Shown here piece after piece: positions 10,574 through 22,694 of a DNA stretch of 64,000 nucleotides. Position numbers and translations under genes: made by a program. Position 1 is the first letter of the stretch, and each line of letters begins with the position of its first letter. This DNA comes from Paraspadella gotoi (Eukaryota > Chaetognatha). Location of the stretch: contig CM119263.1 of assembly GCA_051294375.1 (NCBI GenBank), positions 30,505,376 to 30,569,375 on the forward strand, read 5' to 3'. The notes under the pieces were generated by a model. The model was not told the DNA's origin and searched no databases. It was given only the letters and a program-made list of their open reading frames with translations.

Positions 10574-11809
10574 TGCAATTGCGACGATTGCTTTTAAGAT
10601 TTTTTTACTTGCATCATTTTTTCAACTTGCATCATTTTTTCATTTTGCATCATTTTTTCAATTTGCATCATTTTTTCAACTTTCATCATTCTTTCAACTT
10701 TCATCATTTTTTCAACTTGCATCATTTTTCAACTTGCATAATTTTTTAAATTGCATCATTTTTTCACATTAATTAATTAATTAATAAATTAAAACATTTA
10801 TTACTAAATCATTAATTCCATTTAAACTCATTTCCACTTGCACAATTCCGTCAAAACTTTATAACCGGCTCACAAAATTTCATCTCAATCTATCATGGGT
10901 TAAAATAAATAAAAAGATTCAAGTAAATGTGAATCATATTTTCTCATTTAAACTCATTTCCACTCGTACGTTTCCACCGAAACTTTATATCAAGCTTCGT
11001 CACACATTTTCCTACCCACACACAAAATTTCATTCCAATTCAACCAGCCAATCACGAGTTATTGGAGCTTTTTGCTAAGGTGGGACGGATGGACGGATTA
11101 ATTGACTGATTAATTAATTATTGATTAATTGACTAATTTATTGATTAACTGATTAATTATTTGATTTATTAATACATCCTGCATATACATTTAATATAAA
11201 AGGAAAAAGAAGCATAATCAATTTTTTGTTTTTTCCATTTAAACTCATTTCCACTCAAACGATTCCATCGAAACTTGTTTTCCTGTTCAATCACACACTT
11301 TCCTACCCACATACAAAATTCTAGGTCAATTGCCCCATCCACTCATGAGCAATTAATTAGGCAATTAGTTAATTAATTTGATTTGAAATGTTTGTTTTAG
11401 GTATTTTCGTCACTAACCATGACAAAAGCAATGACGACGATGAGAATAATGCCGATAATGATTGACTTGATTGATTGATTAATCAAATAATAGATAAATG
11501 AATTGATTGATTAAATAATTAATTAATAGATAAATAAATTGGTTGATTGAATAATTAATTGATTGATAAATTGACTGATTAATTAATTATTGATGATAAT
11601 TGCTGATTCATCGGGAAAAAAACGAGTCTGTAGAAGGCTCTGCAGGGGCTCTTTCTTTTTCTCTCTTTTCTCCTGCTGCTTCTGCTGCTGCCTTTTGATT
11701 TCTTTCTTTTTTCTGGCTGTCTCTGCTGCTGCCGCTGCTGATTCGTCCGAAAACGATCTCTCTCTCTCTCGCTCTCTCTCGCCTCTCTCTCGCTCTCTCT
11801 CGCTCTCTC

Positions 11810-11848
<39 letters not shown>

Positions 11849-11962
11849 GTTTTTGTTAAAAAAAATTGAATTAGGATTGAACTCGTAAAATTATGCATCG
11901 AATTCGTTGCATGTTATCATTTTGCTATTGCAACATCAAGTTTTAATTTCCTTTTTATTTCC

Positions 11963-11997
<35 letters not shown>

Positions 11998-12865
11998 GCA
12001 ATTATGCAATTGCGACGATCCTTATGCTTTTAAGATTTTTTAACTTGCATCATTTTTCAACTTGCATCATTTTTTCAACTTGCATAATTTTTTTAAATTG
12101 CAACATTTTTCCACATTAATTAATTAATTAATTAATTAAAACATTTATTAGTAATCATAAATCATAAAGATTCAAGTAAATGTGACTTATGTTTTTTCCA
12201 TTTAAACTCATTTCCACTGGCACAATTCCGTCAAAACTTTATATCTAGCTGATTAATGAATTATTGATTAATTAATTGACTAATTGATTAATTAACTGAT
12301 TAATTATTTGATTTATTAATACATCCTGCATATACATTTAATATAAAAGGAAAAGAAGCATAATCAATTTTTGTTTTTTTCCATTTAAACTCATTTCCAC
12401 TCAAACGATACCATCGAAACTTGATTTCCAGTTCAATCACACACTTTCCTACCCACATATAAAATTCCAGGCCAATCGCCCCATCCACTCATGAGCAATT
12501 GGTGTTCAAATAGTGAATTATATTTTTTTGTTTTTTCCATTTAAACCAATTTCCACTCGCACGATTCCCTCGAAACTTCATATACATCTCAATCACACAC
12601 TTCCCTACCCGCACACAAAATTTCATTCCAATCCATCCACGCAATCACGAGTAATTGGTGTTTTTTGCTAAGGTGGACGGACGGACGGACGGACGGACGG
12701 ACGGACGGACGGACAGACGGACGGACATCAATTTTTTTGCATAATTTATCATAATTCGATGTTCTGACATGATATAAGTTAGTGCCCGACAATATTGAGG
12801 GGGCGGACCGACGGACCGACAAAGTGAATTATAGAGTCGGGATCTGCTGATAAGCAGATCCGACT
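10259..12865 (-). mobile_element. GTCGGATCTGC element, copy 4 (2.6 kb, left arm)
   Basis: It lies in reverse orientation, from ACAAGTTTGAGCAAACAATG to GCAGATCCGACT. It is the long version of the family: besides the usual blocks it has AATTAATT arrays (10,295-10,500), a CT microsatellite (10,515-10,564), ATGCAAGTTGAAAAA minisatellites, a GAGTCTGTAGAAGG/CTGCTGCTTCTGCTGC block (11,600-11,945) and a CCGT array (12,673-12,725). No transposase frame is seen. It pairs with copy 5 in the other arm. Confidence 0.8.
11600..11945 (+). repeat. CTGCTGCTTCTGCTGC/CT-rich block, dispersed
   Basis: This block (GGCTCTGCAGGGGCTC, then CTGCTGCTTCTGCTGCTGCC, a long CT run, then GCGTTTTTGTTAAAAAAA) recurs at 17,090-17,400 (inverted), 38,850-39,110, 39,255-39,560 and 62,990-63,290. 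Frames through it are low-complexity Arg-Glu or Ser-Leu runs and are not genes. Confidence 0.75.
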
Positions 12866-13520
12866 AAAAAGTCAAAGAAAGAAAAAGCACAATGTAATTC
12901 TAATTTTATATTAAGTTTTCTCGTTCTCTCTTTCTCTTTTTCGCTTTCTCTTTTTCTTTCTCTATTTCTCTTCCTCATTATTTTTCTAGTTGTTAGTCTT
13001 TCATAAACCATGACCATAATTATAAATATAAAATATGAATATTAGTTTATTGATTGAATGGTTTATTGATTGAGCTATTGATCAAAAGATTTATTGATTA
13101 ATAAATATTTTTTTTTCGTTTTATTAAAAGTATATCATCATTGAAGGATATTTTTAGTTAGCCTTAAGGTCTTTTTAAAGATTCCTTCCTTTTATTATTA
13201 ATTCTTAAATTTTTTATAATAATTTTTTTATTAATTTCTTTCATTCATTCAGTTTTATTTCATTTGCTTCTTTGTTCGTTCTAAAGAGGGAAAGAAAAAG
13301 AGAGAAAACGAAGAATTATTTATTTTTTTTAATAACAAAATATAATAAAAAGTTTTTTCATGTAAAAATTTAATTTGTAAGAATATGTATGTATTTACAT
13401 ATATATTATATTTCAAAATATTCTTTGATGTAAATGCATTGTGTAATGTAATCCTTTCTTTCGTTGTGATTAGAGATTAGAGTTTGAAATAATTGGCAAC
13501 AACAATTTATTTTCAGGATG
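12866..13520. other. AT-rich filler of the left arm
   Basis: CT-rich, T-rich and TTGATTGA-like sequence with no supported feature of its own. Its mirror copy is at about 15,500-16,150. Confidence 0.5.
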
Positions 13521-13526
13521 AAAACG

Positions 13527-13745
13527 GACATGTTTTTACAAGCCTTCTTCAGCGTCAATTTAGTTTGTAAAATTATTAGACAGATTTTGTGTAGAAGATT
13601 GGGGAGAGAGAGAGAGAGAAGGCAAAGTTTCTCTGTTTCTCTCTCTCTTTTTCTCTCTCTCTCCCCTTCTTCTACACAAAATCTGTCTAATAGTTTCACA
13701 AACTAAATTGACGCTGAAGAGGGCTTGTAAAAAAGCCGAAGCATG
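13527..13745. repeat. Hairpin repeat (foldback) in the left arm, mirrored at 15,273-15,490
   Basis: Two inverted segments flank a GA/CT-rich loop: the left contains ACAAGCCTTCTTCAGCGTCA and AGACAGATTTTGTGTAGAAG, the right their reverse complements with a few changes. The foldback is about 220 bases. It belongs to a loose group with GACATGTTT...CTTCATCAG-like motifs seen also at 21.9, 48.4 and 59.7 kb. Confidence 0.7.
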
Positions 13746-14205
13746 TACGTTTTCATCTTGAAAATAAATCGTTATTGCCAATTATTTCAAACTTTGTCTC
13801 TAAGATGTAAAAGCATAAAATTAGTTGAAGGGAAAAACAAAAAAAATTGGGAGAAGTAAAAAAATACTTGAAGGGCAGAAAAAAGGAGAGAAAAGAAAGG
13901 GGGAAAGAAGGAGGGGAAAAGAGAGAAAGAAAAAGAAAGGAACGTAAAGGTATAAAGTTAGGGGAAGAAAGAATAAGAAAGATTAGGATAGAAAAAAGAA
14001 AATAGAAAAAAGGAAAAAAAAATTGAAAAAATTGAGAAGAGAGAGAGGGGAAAATATGGTGAGAGAGGGAGAGGAGAATAAAAGAGGACGGGAAAAAAAT
14101 AATTTTCTTTTAAAAAATCAATTTCAGGTAAGGGCGGGGGAAAATTTTGAGGATTTATATTTTAAGAAAAGAACAGATTTTTTTATGACAAACAACGATT
14201 TTTAT
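13746..14205. other. Purine-rich filler of the left arm
   Basis: Long GAAAGAAAAAG-like purine-rich sequence on the plus strand, mirrored as pyrimidine-rich sequence at about 14,820-15,270. Nothing coding is supported. Confidence 0.5.
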
Positions 14206-14556
14206 TAGACAATTTAGTCGGACAAGTATCGACTCTTGAAACATCCGACTAAATTGTCTATAGACCTTCGTTTCTTTATCTTTTCCTTTTCATCTTCAAA
14301 TATCCACCAAATTTAATATAAATCCTTGTTATGATTCTTTCTTTTCGTTGCGTTTAAAATTTTAGGAAAAAAGTTTTTGTATGATAAACAACAATTTTTA
14401 TTAGACAATTTAGTCGGACAAGTATCGACTCTTGAAACATCTGACTAAATTGTCTAATAAAAATTATTGTTTATCATACAAAAACTTTTTTCCTAAAATT
14501 TTAAACGCAACGAAAAAGAAAGAATCATAAGGATTTATATTAAATTTGGTGGATAT
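14206..14556. repeat. Short nested hairpins at the centre of the inverted duplication
   Basis: The unit AGACAATTTAGTCGGA, a 20-base spacer around GTATCGACTCTTG, and TCCGACTAAATTGTCT forms a small perfect hairpin. It occurs twice here (about 14,210 and 14,400) and again beyond the gap. The second copy is itself the middle of a 300-base palindrome built on ACAAAAACTTTTTTCCTAAA. Such sequence is hard to clone or assemble, which fits the gap that follows. Confidence 0.75.
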
Positions 14557-14581
14557 NNNNNNNNNNNNNNNNNNNNNNNNN
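14557..14581. other. Assembly gap (25 N)
   Basis: Twenty-five N lie almost exactly at the centre of the inverted duplication. Confidence 1.
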
Positions 14582-16152
14582 AAGAGTCGATACTTGTCCG
14601 ACTAAATTGTCTAATAAAAATTGTTGTTTATCATACAAAAACTTTTTTCCTAAAATTTTAAACGCAACGAAAAGAAAGAATCATAACAAGGATTTATATT
14701 AAATTTGGTGGATATTTGAAGATGAAAAGGAAAAGATAAAGAAACGAAGGTCTATAGACAATTTAGTCGGATGTTTCAAGAGTCGATACTTGTCCGACTA
14801 AATTGTCTAATAAAAATCGTTGTTTGTCATAAAAAAATCTGTTCTTTCTTAAAATATAAATCCTCAAAATTTTCCCCCGCCCTTACCTGAAATTGATTTT
14901 TTAAAAGAAAATTATTTTTTTCCCGTCCTCTTTTATTCTCCTCTCCCTCTCTCACCATATTTTCCCCCCTCTCTCTCTTCTCAATTTTTTCAATTTTTTT
15001 TTCCTTTTTTCTATTTTCTTTTTTCTATCCTAATCTTTCTTATTCTTTCTTCCCCTAACTTTATACCTTTACGTTCCTTTCTTTTTCTTTCTCTCTTTTC
15101 CCCTCCTTCTTTCCCCCCTTTCTTTTCTCTCCTTTTTTCTGCCCTTCAAGTATTTTTTTACTTTCTCCCAATTTTTTTTGTTTTTCCTTTCAACTAATTT
15201 TATGCTTTTACATCTTAGAGACAAAGTTTGAAATAATTGGCAATAACGATTTATTTTCAAGATGAAAACGTACATGCTTCGGCTTTTTTACAAGCCCTCT
15301 TCAGCGTCAATTTAGTTTGTGAAACTATTAGACAGATTTTGTGTAGAAGAAGGGGAGAGAGAGAGAAAAAGAGAGAGAGAAACAGAGAAACTTTGCCTTC
15401 TCTCTCTCTCTCTCCCCAATCTTCTACACAAAATCTGTCTAATAATTTTACAAACTAAATTGACGCTGAAGAAGGCTTGTAAAAACATGTCCGTTTTCAT
15501 CCTGAAAATAAATTGTTGTTGCCAATTATTTCAAACTCTAATCTCTAATCACAACGAAAGAAAGGATTACATTACACAATGCATTTACATCAAAGAATAT
15601 TTTGAAATATAATATATATGTAAATACATACATATTCTTACAAATTAAATTTTTACATGAAAAACTTTTTATTATATTTTGTTATTAAAAAAAATAAATA
15701 ATTCTTCGTTTTCTCTCTTTTTCTTTCCCTCTTTAGAACGAACAAAGAAGCAAATGAAATAAAACTGAATGAATGAAAGAAATTAATAAAAAAATTATTA
15801 TAAAAAATTTAAGAATTAATAATAAAAGGAAGGAATCTTTAAAAAGACCTTAAGGCTAACTAAAAATATCCTTCAATGATGATATACTTTTTAATAAACG
15901 AAAAAAAAAATTTATTAATCAATAAATCTTTTGATCAATAGCTCAATCAATAAACCATTCAATCAATAAACTAAATATTATATTTTTATATTTATAATTA
16001 TGGTCATGGTTTATGAAAGACTAACAACTAGAAAAATAATGAGGAAGAGAAATAGAGAAAGAAAAAAGAGAAAGCGAAAAAGAGAAAGAGAGAACGAGAA
16101 AACTTAATATAAAATTAGAATTACATTGTGCTTTTTCTTTCTTTGACTTTTT

Positions 16153-17020
16153 AGTCGGATCTGCTTATCAGCAGATCCCGACTCTAAAATTCACTTTGTC
16201 GGTCCGTCGGTCCGCCCCCTCAATATTGTCGGGCACTAACTATATCATGTCAGAACATCGAATTATGATAAATTATGCAAAAAAATGATGTCCGTCCGTC
16301 TGTCCGTCCGTCCGTCCGTCCGTCCGTCCGTCCGTCCGGCCGTCCCACCTTAGCAAAAAACACCAATTACCGTGATTGCGTGGATGGATTGGAATGAAAT
16401 TTTGTGTGCGGGTAGGGAAGTGTGTGATTGAGATGTATATGAAGTTTCGAGGGAATCGTGCGAGTGGAAATTGGTTTAAATGGAAAAAACAAAAAAATAT
16501 AATTCACTATTTGAACACCAATTGCTCATGAGTGGATGGGGCGATTGGCCTGGAATTTTATATGTGGGTAGGAAAGTGTGTGATTGAACTGGAAATCAAG
16601 TTTCGATGGTATCGTTTGAGTGGAAATGAGTTTAAATGGAAAAAAACAAAAATTGATTATGCTTCTTTTTCCTTTTATATTAAATGTATATGCAGGATGT
16701 ATTAATAATCAAATAATTAATCAGTTAATTAATCAATTAGTCAATTAATTAATCAATAATTCATTAATCAGCTAGATATAAAGTTTTGACGGAATTGTGC
16801 CAGTGGAAATGAGTTTAAATGAAAAAACATAAGTCACATTTACTTGAATCTTTATGATTTATGATTACTAATAAATGTTTTATATTAATTAATTAATTAA
16901 TGTGGAAAAATGTTGCAATTTAAAAAAATTATGCAAGTTGAAAAAATGATGCAAGTTGAAAAAATGATGCAAGTAAAAAAATCTTAAAAGCATAAGGATC
17001 GTCGCAATTGCATAATTGCG

Positions 17021-17053
<33 letters not shown>

Positions 17054-17169
17054 GGAAATAAAAAGGAAATTAAAACTTGATGTTGCAATAGCAAAATGAT
17101 AACATGCACGAATTCGATGCATAATTTTACGAGTTCAATCCTAATTCAATTTTTTTTTAACAAAAACGC

Positions 17170-17200
<31 letters not shown>

Positions 17201-18427
17201 GAGAGAGCGAGAGAGAGCGAGAGAGAGCGAGAGAGAGCGAGAGAGAGAGAGATCGTTTTCGGACGAATCAGCAGCGGCAGCAGCAGAGACAGCCAGAAAA
17301 AAAGAAAGAAATCAAAAGGCAGCAGCAGAAGCAGCAGGAGAAAAGAGAGAAAAAGAAAGAGCCCCTGCAGAGCCTTCTACAGACTCGTTTTTTTCCCGAT
17401 GAATCAGCAATTATCATCAATAATTAATAATCAGTCAATTTATCAATCAATTAATTATTCAATCAACCAATTTATTTATCTATTAATTAATTATTTAATC
17501 AATCAATTCATTTATCTATTATTTGATTAATCAATCAATCAAGTCAATCATTATCGGCATTATTCTCATCGTCGTCATTGCTTTTGTCATGGTTAGTGAC
17601 GAAAATACCTAAACAAACATTTCAAATCAAATTAATTAACTAATTGCCTAATTAATTGCTCATGAGTGGATGGGGCAATTGACCTAGAATTTTGTATGTG
17701 GGTAGGAAAGTGTGTGATTGAACAGGAAAACAAGTTTCGATGGAATCGTTTGAGTGGAAATGAGTTTAAATGGAAAAAACAAAAATTGATTATGCTTCTT
17801 TTTCCTTTTATATTAAATGTATATGCAGGTGTATTAATAAATCAAATAATTAATCAGTTAATCAATAAATTAGTCAATTAATCAATAATTAATTAATCAG
17901 TCAATTAATCCGTCTCCGTCCCACCTTAGCAAAAAGCTCCAATAACTCGTGATTGGCTGGTTGAATTGGAATGAAATTTTGTGTGTGGGTAGGAAAATGT
18001 GTGACGAAGCTTGATATAAAGTTTCGGTGGAAACGTACGAGTGGAAATGAGTTTAAATGAGAAAATATGATTCACATTTACTTGAATCTTTTTATTTATT
18101 TTAACCCATGATAGATTGAGATGAAATTTTGTGAGCCGGTATAAAGTTTTGACGGAATTGTGCAAGTGGAAATGAGTTTAAATGGAATTAATGATTAGTA
18201 ATAAATGTTTTAATTTATTAATTAATTAATTAATGTGAAAAAATGATGCAATTTAAAAATTATGCAAGTTGAAAATGATGCAAGTTGAAAAAATGATGAA
18301 AGTTGAAAGATGATGAAAGTTGAAAAAATGATGCAAATTGAAAAAATGATGCAAAATGAAAAAATGATGCAAGTTGAAAAAATGATGCAAGTTAAAAAAT
18401 TTAAAAGCAATCGTCGCAATTGCATAA

Positions 18428-18487
<60 letters not shown>

Positions 18488-18752
18488 AAGAGACATAAAA
18501 TAAAATATAATTAATTAATTAATTTAAAATTAATTAATTAATAATTTAATAATTATTTATTAATAATTAATTAATTAATTAATAATTAATTAATTAATTA
18601 CAAATTAAATAATAAATTAATAATAATTATTTATTAATAATTATTTATTAATAATTATTTATTAATAATTATTTATTAATAATTAATTAATTATTAATTA
18701 ATTAATTAATTAATTATCGTAGGCAGATCCGACATTGTTTGCTCAAACTTGT
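16153..18752 (+). mobile_element. GTCGGATCTGC element, copy 5 (2.6 kb, right arm)
   Basis: This is the mirror of copy 4, running from AGTCGGATCTGCTTATCAGC to GGCAGATCCGACATTGTTTG and CTCAAACTTG. It sits about 400 bases downstream of the module III stop (minus strand sense), so in the intron if module III continues into module IV. Confidence 0.8.
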
Positions 18753-19154
18753 TTATATTTATATTATGCTTAAGGCAAAATAAAAAACTTGTATGCAAGA
18801 TTTATCATGATGTATTATTTGATTAGATGATAAGCTCATTTATCATGGGTAATTTCAAGATAGTTAGCTCAAAACAATTTTTCTTTTACTAACTATCTTT
18901 TACTATCTATCTGAAATAGAAGATAGAAGGTTCAGGAGCCAAATTAAAGAGAAAATTACCATTAAATACTTTAGTTTGTTTTAAATATTAGTATTTTAAA
19001 TTTAAAGTTAAATTATAAAACTAACCGATTTTAACGGTTAACCGTTAAAAATGTTAGTTTTAGAATTTCCTGAAAAATTAACGGTTAACGAAACTCTATC
19101 CAAAGCATCATTAAACCAAGGACAATATTTTTAAGTTACGGTTTCGTTTAATAT
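18753..19154. other. AT-rich sequence after module III
   Basis: AT-rich, with several AACGGTTAACCGTTAAAA-type short palindromes around 19,030-19,090. The mirror copy is at 9,857-10,258. No coding sequence. Confidence 0.5.
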
Positions 19155-21277
19155 TTAGGTAACTACCTCATAGAAATCTTTGATATCTAAATACGTCTGC
19201 AACGAAGTTCCATACAACTTTTCCACGATCAATCCTGCTCTATCCCTGATTTTCTTTAAAGCTTTATAATTCATCCTCAAGAGAACGCAGTCACTCAGCG
19301 CTATCACGTCATTTCGCCAAACTTCGAGCTTGAAATCGGACGGATTTGAATTTTTTATTCCAAAACAAGCTCCGGGATTTAAAGTTTTACAATTGTAACT
19401 ATTATCCAGGACTTTTTTCGTCAAGCGATGTTTGTAGCTCGCTTTAGAGTTTTTTGACGATTTCGATGATTTTGTGGCCTTTCTAATGTCGGAACTCATT
19501 TCTTCATTCGGTATTGCAACTTTGCCGTTAAGAAGAATAAAAATAGAGTCAATTATTTGTCCTTCTTCCAAGATTTCTTGTCCTCTTGGTACAAAAACTG
19601 TGTTAAACTCGTTCGTAACAATAGACAGCTGATCTTTGGGTATCTGACTTAAGCCTAATCTATGATAGATGGTTCGATATTTACTCAATCTCATTTGAGT
19701 CAGCGTATGCGACGGAATGCAATCGTATTCATTGACAAGAGTTACCAAAAATTCGTCCGAAGAAAGATAAATTTCCTCGTTGATACTCGCCTGTTTTCTT
19801 AAACGATTATTAATTTCTTTAACTTCTAAAAACTGTTTGAGGTTTTTGAGCCTCTGCGATTTTTTAATGCTGGTTCGATTAAGTGAGATGAAAACTCCGG
19901 TAGTATTGGCAATTAAATAGATAGCATGAATTAGATTAATAAAGTAACAGACTATATACGTATAATTAAATATTTCTGTCCCAGAGTTTAGTTGTACATT
20001 TATCCACAAACCTGTGTTAGTGAATAAACTTGTTGATAAGTACAAGACAATTGAGTAAAAGGCCAATAAAGAATTCGATATATGATACTGATCGCCATCA
20101 AATATCAACAAACGCATCCCATTTTCATAATATTTTGGTAGAACATAAGAAACGATGTTTTCCTTTACCTTATGGATGTACCCTTTCAGTCCCAAGATAA
20201 CATGACCACTCTCAGTCAATGGAAACGTATTTTCTTGAAGGCCGTGTGCAAATGAAGAATAATATATTTTCTTCACGTCCGGGTCGCGACCGGGATTCAA
20301 AGAATAACTGTACTTGCTCCATATCGTACACCGACTCCCCTTCTGAGTCTCTGAATAAATTGGATCGCATATAGTATGCGTCAAAAAGATAGTGAGAAGG
20401 AGGATGTGAATCGTCGTTCTTGACAAATACTCCCAAATCAGAATAATTGTCAAGTATTCGGGACATACTTTTTTGAAAGCTCTCAGCCTGCGGAACGGTT
20501 CCAAGAAACGGACTAGTATATACGGTCGTAAATAAACGTATTCTGTTGTGGTATCGGCTAAGGAAATTAAAATATCCCATGGAAACACGATAACAACGTG
20601 ATACAAGATCGAGAATGGATTCATTATTTCCTTCCAGTTCGACGTAGTCACTAATGTTTGCTGAAACACCGCATAGGCTTCTGTGATTATCAAGCTGTCC
20701 AAAAATGAGTTAATTGCCCTCAGCAAGTTAATGTCGGCAAGCATTTGAGCCTGAAATATATTGATTATAACGGAAATTATATATATCGTGCTCATAATCA
20801 AACAATGTACGACGAATTGAAATCTTACGCTTAATAACCTAAATTTTATGTTCAAAACTTTTGCTATTCTGGGGTAGCGGTTTTTCTTTGTAAAAATGTA
20901 AAATGTCGAAGCGCAGTTGCTTATTAGTTCGTGAGTTTTTTCATCCCTCTGTTTGTGATTGAATAAAACTTGAATATCTTCGGAGCATATCTCCCTCGCA
21001 GGCGCGGTTCTTATCAACACATCCAGCCAATCCTTTTGCATTTTGCGATTATTTAGAAGGCCTCGGTATATGATCTCTTCTCTGATGTAAAATCCCATGA
21101 CGTAAGTTTTAGTGAGGAGATTAGCAGGTTGCATCCCGAGCCAAAGACCGATGATTCCCACGGTGTCGTTCGGCCCGTATTGCGTGACAACCCCATAATC
21201 GTCCACAGAGAGACAAACTCCTCTTATTATGCGAAACAATGATACGTCGGCAGTCGAAGAATACCAAATGACGTAGC
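19155..21277 (-). CDS. Modules II/III exon: end of one CNBD, a complete S1-S6 channel, and a second CNBD
   Basis: A single open frame of about 707 codons begins at acceptor CTTTTAAG (junction 21,278/21,277), completing the phase-1 codon left by 22,092. Upstream of residue 1 (TTG at 21,237-21,239) it continues the CNBD (YVIWYSSTADVS). Residues 1-65 finish that CNBD (FRIIRG, YGPNDTVGIIG). After a 60-residue linker come S1 about 139-162, S2 178-196, S3 207-227, S4 235-257 with several Arg, S5 262-292, a long turret with two Cys, pore 390-415, S6 422-450, C-linker and a second CNBD about 540-670 (PRGQEILEEG, CFGIKN). The pore reads FTNTGLWINV instead of GYG. The frame stops at TAA 19,155-19,157, but GAG then GTAGTT at 19,167 could be a donor in phase 0 leading to module IV. 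Two CNBDs around one channel in an unbroken frame prove module fusion. Confidence 0.9.
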
Positions 21278-21540
21278 CTTAAAAGCCGGGGATTACTATT
21301 ACTGAAGTAGCCTAAATACTGACATTTAATTTCTAAAATTTGGCACACAGTGCAACTTTTCAGTCGAGGAAACCAAAAATTCGAGGTGGTCTCCTCGTAA
21401 TATGAGGATGTTGAAGTAGCTCGTTAACATATAAAGTACAGCCCTTTTTTAATTTATCAATAGATTTGAATACAAATTTATTTTTATATTATTTTTAATA
21501 TTGTATTATTTTCTATCTTTTCGTTGCTAAGTGAATATTA

Positions 21541-22034
21541 AGAAAGGTTTATTGTTGTGCCAATCCCGGGGGGGCCAGCTCATTTTTGAGCTCTTTCTTC
21601 TCTTATATATATTTCACTTTTTCAATTTTCATTACTACTTACTAACTTGTTTAACTTTTGTTATTAATTCAAAATCAGCTTATTTCTAAGTTTGTCAAAA
21701 ATTTTTATCTTTGTTGTACATTGTCAAATGTAATTATTTCTCCCTCTCTCTCTCTCTCTCTCTTTCATTTTTCACCATTTCAAAATTATCTTCTTCTTCT
21801 CTGTTCTTACCTTCACCTGTCCTCTCTCATCTGGCCACTGTCCTTTACTCAGCCCTTTGTTGGAAACTCTCTCTCAATCTCTCTCATTCTCTCTTTCTCT
21901 CACTCCCTAACTTAATGTGTAGAGCATTTTGTTAATGTTTTTTCAAAGCTGAAGAAAACTCAAACCAATAGAGTCGAAACATGTACTCTTATTAAATAAA
22001 AAATCGTTGTATTGGCACAATAATAAACCTTTCT
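21541..22034. mobile_element. Foldback/MITE-like element inserted in the channel intron
   Basis: Ends are inverted repeats of about 24 bases (AGAAAGGTTTATTGTTGTGC at the left, its near-complement at the right). Inside are a GGGGGGCCAGCTCATTTTTG segment, a CT microsatellite and a GAGTCGAAACATGTACTC motif, all shared with 48,371-49,126 and 59,694-60,472. Flanking AATATT on both sides may be a target duplication. It lies wholly inside the intron between 22,092 and 21,277 and does not touch splice sites. Confidence 0.75.
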
Positions 22035-22091
22035 AAATATTTTTAATATTTAATTATTATTTTATTTTGAAATTTTATTTTTCTTACATAC

Positions 22092-22694
22092 CTGGTGGAT
22101 AAAAAACATAATTACCATTTCCCACGATAAAATTTTTAAAGTCGTAATCATAGTCAAACAGACTAGTTTCACCCTTCATCATCATATTTTGAACTTTTCC
22201 CGAATTTTTTATGTGGAGCGGCAAATTTATTAGTTTGTCCTTTGGCAAATAATAAATTCTGTTATAAATCAAATAGTTCAGTCGAAAATAAGAAATGCAC
22301 TGGATTTTCAATGAGGCGTCTTGGCTTTGAAGAAGGTTTTTCAGCGTCCTCAGATTTTCATTGTAAAATTTTAAGTATTTGTGATGAACCATGGATTTGC
22401 AAGCAATTTTTGCGCTGATAGTCGTTGTTGCAAACATTGCAAACACGGTGCCGACCATGAAGGGCACCGTTTTTATGAAATTAGTGAATGCTACATAGGT
22501 ATTTGAATTTCCAAAAGCAAAAACGTAATCTATGAAATGAACCAGGATGACTCCGTATCGGGAGGTCCAAAAATTTATTATATCATCTTTATTCTTATGA
22601 GTCCTGCAAAATTTTTCAAGAAGTCGCGACGACAGAATGTTGGAGTACGCCTTTGCCGACGCGAGATTCCTCAGCATAACGTTGTTGGGTAGCT
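22092..22694 (-). CDS. Module II exon: pore, S6, C-linker and start of CNBD
   Basis: The exon has acceptor TATTTTAAG (entering with two bases) and donor GTATGT after CACCAG. It encodes an extracellular turret, pore helix and filter region (FAFGNSNTYVAF), S6 (VGTVFAMFATTTISAKI), a C-linker with LPKDKLINLP, and the start of the CNBD ending YVFYPPG. The split glycine is completed by the next exon, giving a continuous beta-roll (YPPG then YVIW). No S1-S5 for this module was found upstream: 22,695-23,000 is non-coding. D at 42.1-42.6 kb is its closest relative in the window. Confidence is high for the family and moderate for the start. Confidence 0.8.

Larger units (their letters stand above)
8931..14556 (+). 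repeat. Left arm of an 11-kb inverted duplication
   Basis: From ATATATCGAATTC at 8,930 onward this arm is the reverse complement of 20,083 back to the N gap. Paired positions sum to about 29,014, and the pairing holds for over 5 kb including unique sequence, microsatellites and a transposable element. Small indels separate the arms. The arm carries a truncated second copy of module III and copy 4 of the GTCGGATCTGC element. Confidence 0.9.
14582..20083 (-). repeat. Right arm of the 11-kb inverted duplication
   Basis: This arm is the mirror of 8,931-14,556. It contains the intact end of module III (19,155 to about 20,083), copy 5 of the GTCGGATCTGC element, the mirrored hairpin at 15,273-15,490 and the purine/pyrimidine tracts. 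The arm boundary at 20,083 falls inside the module III exon, so the duplication broke in coding sequence. Confidence 0.9.

Noticed and set aside
11590-11898. Open frames with long Arg-Glu or Ser-Leu repeats (also at 17,096-17,530, 18,310-18,498, 38,845-39,159, 39,301-39,525)
   Set aside because: They are translations of CT/GA microsatellites inside dispersed repeats; no domain and no codon structure.
13406-13781. Mirrored small ORFs at 13.4-13.8 kb and 15.2-15.6 kb
   Set aside because: They are read through the stem and GA/CT loop of a hairpin repeat, the same peptides in both arms; no evidence of coding.
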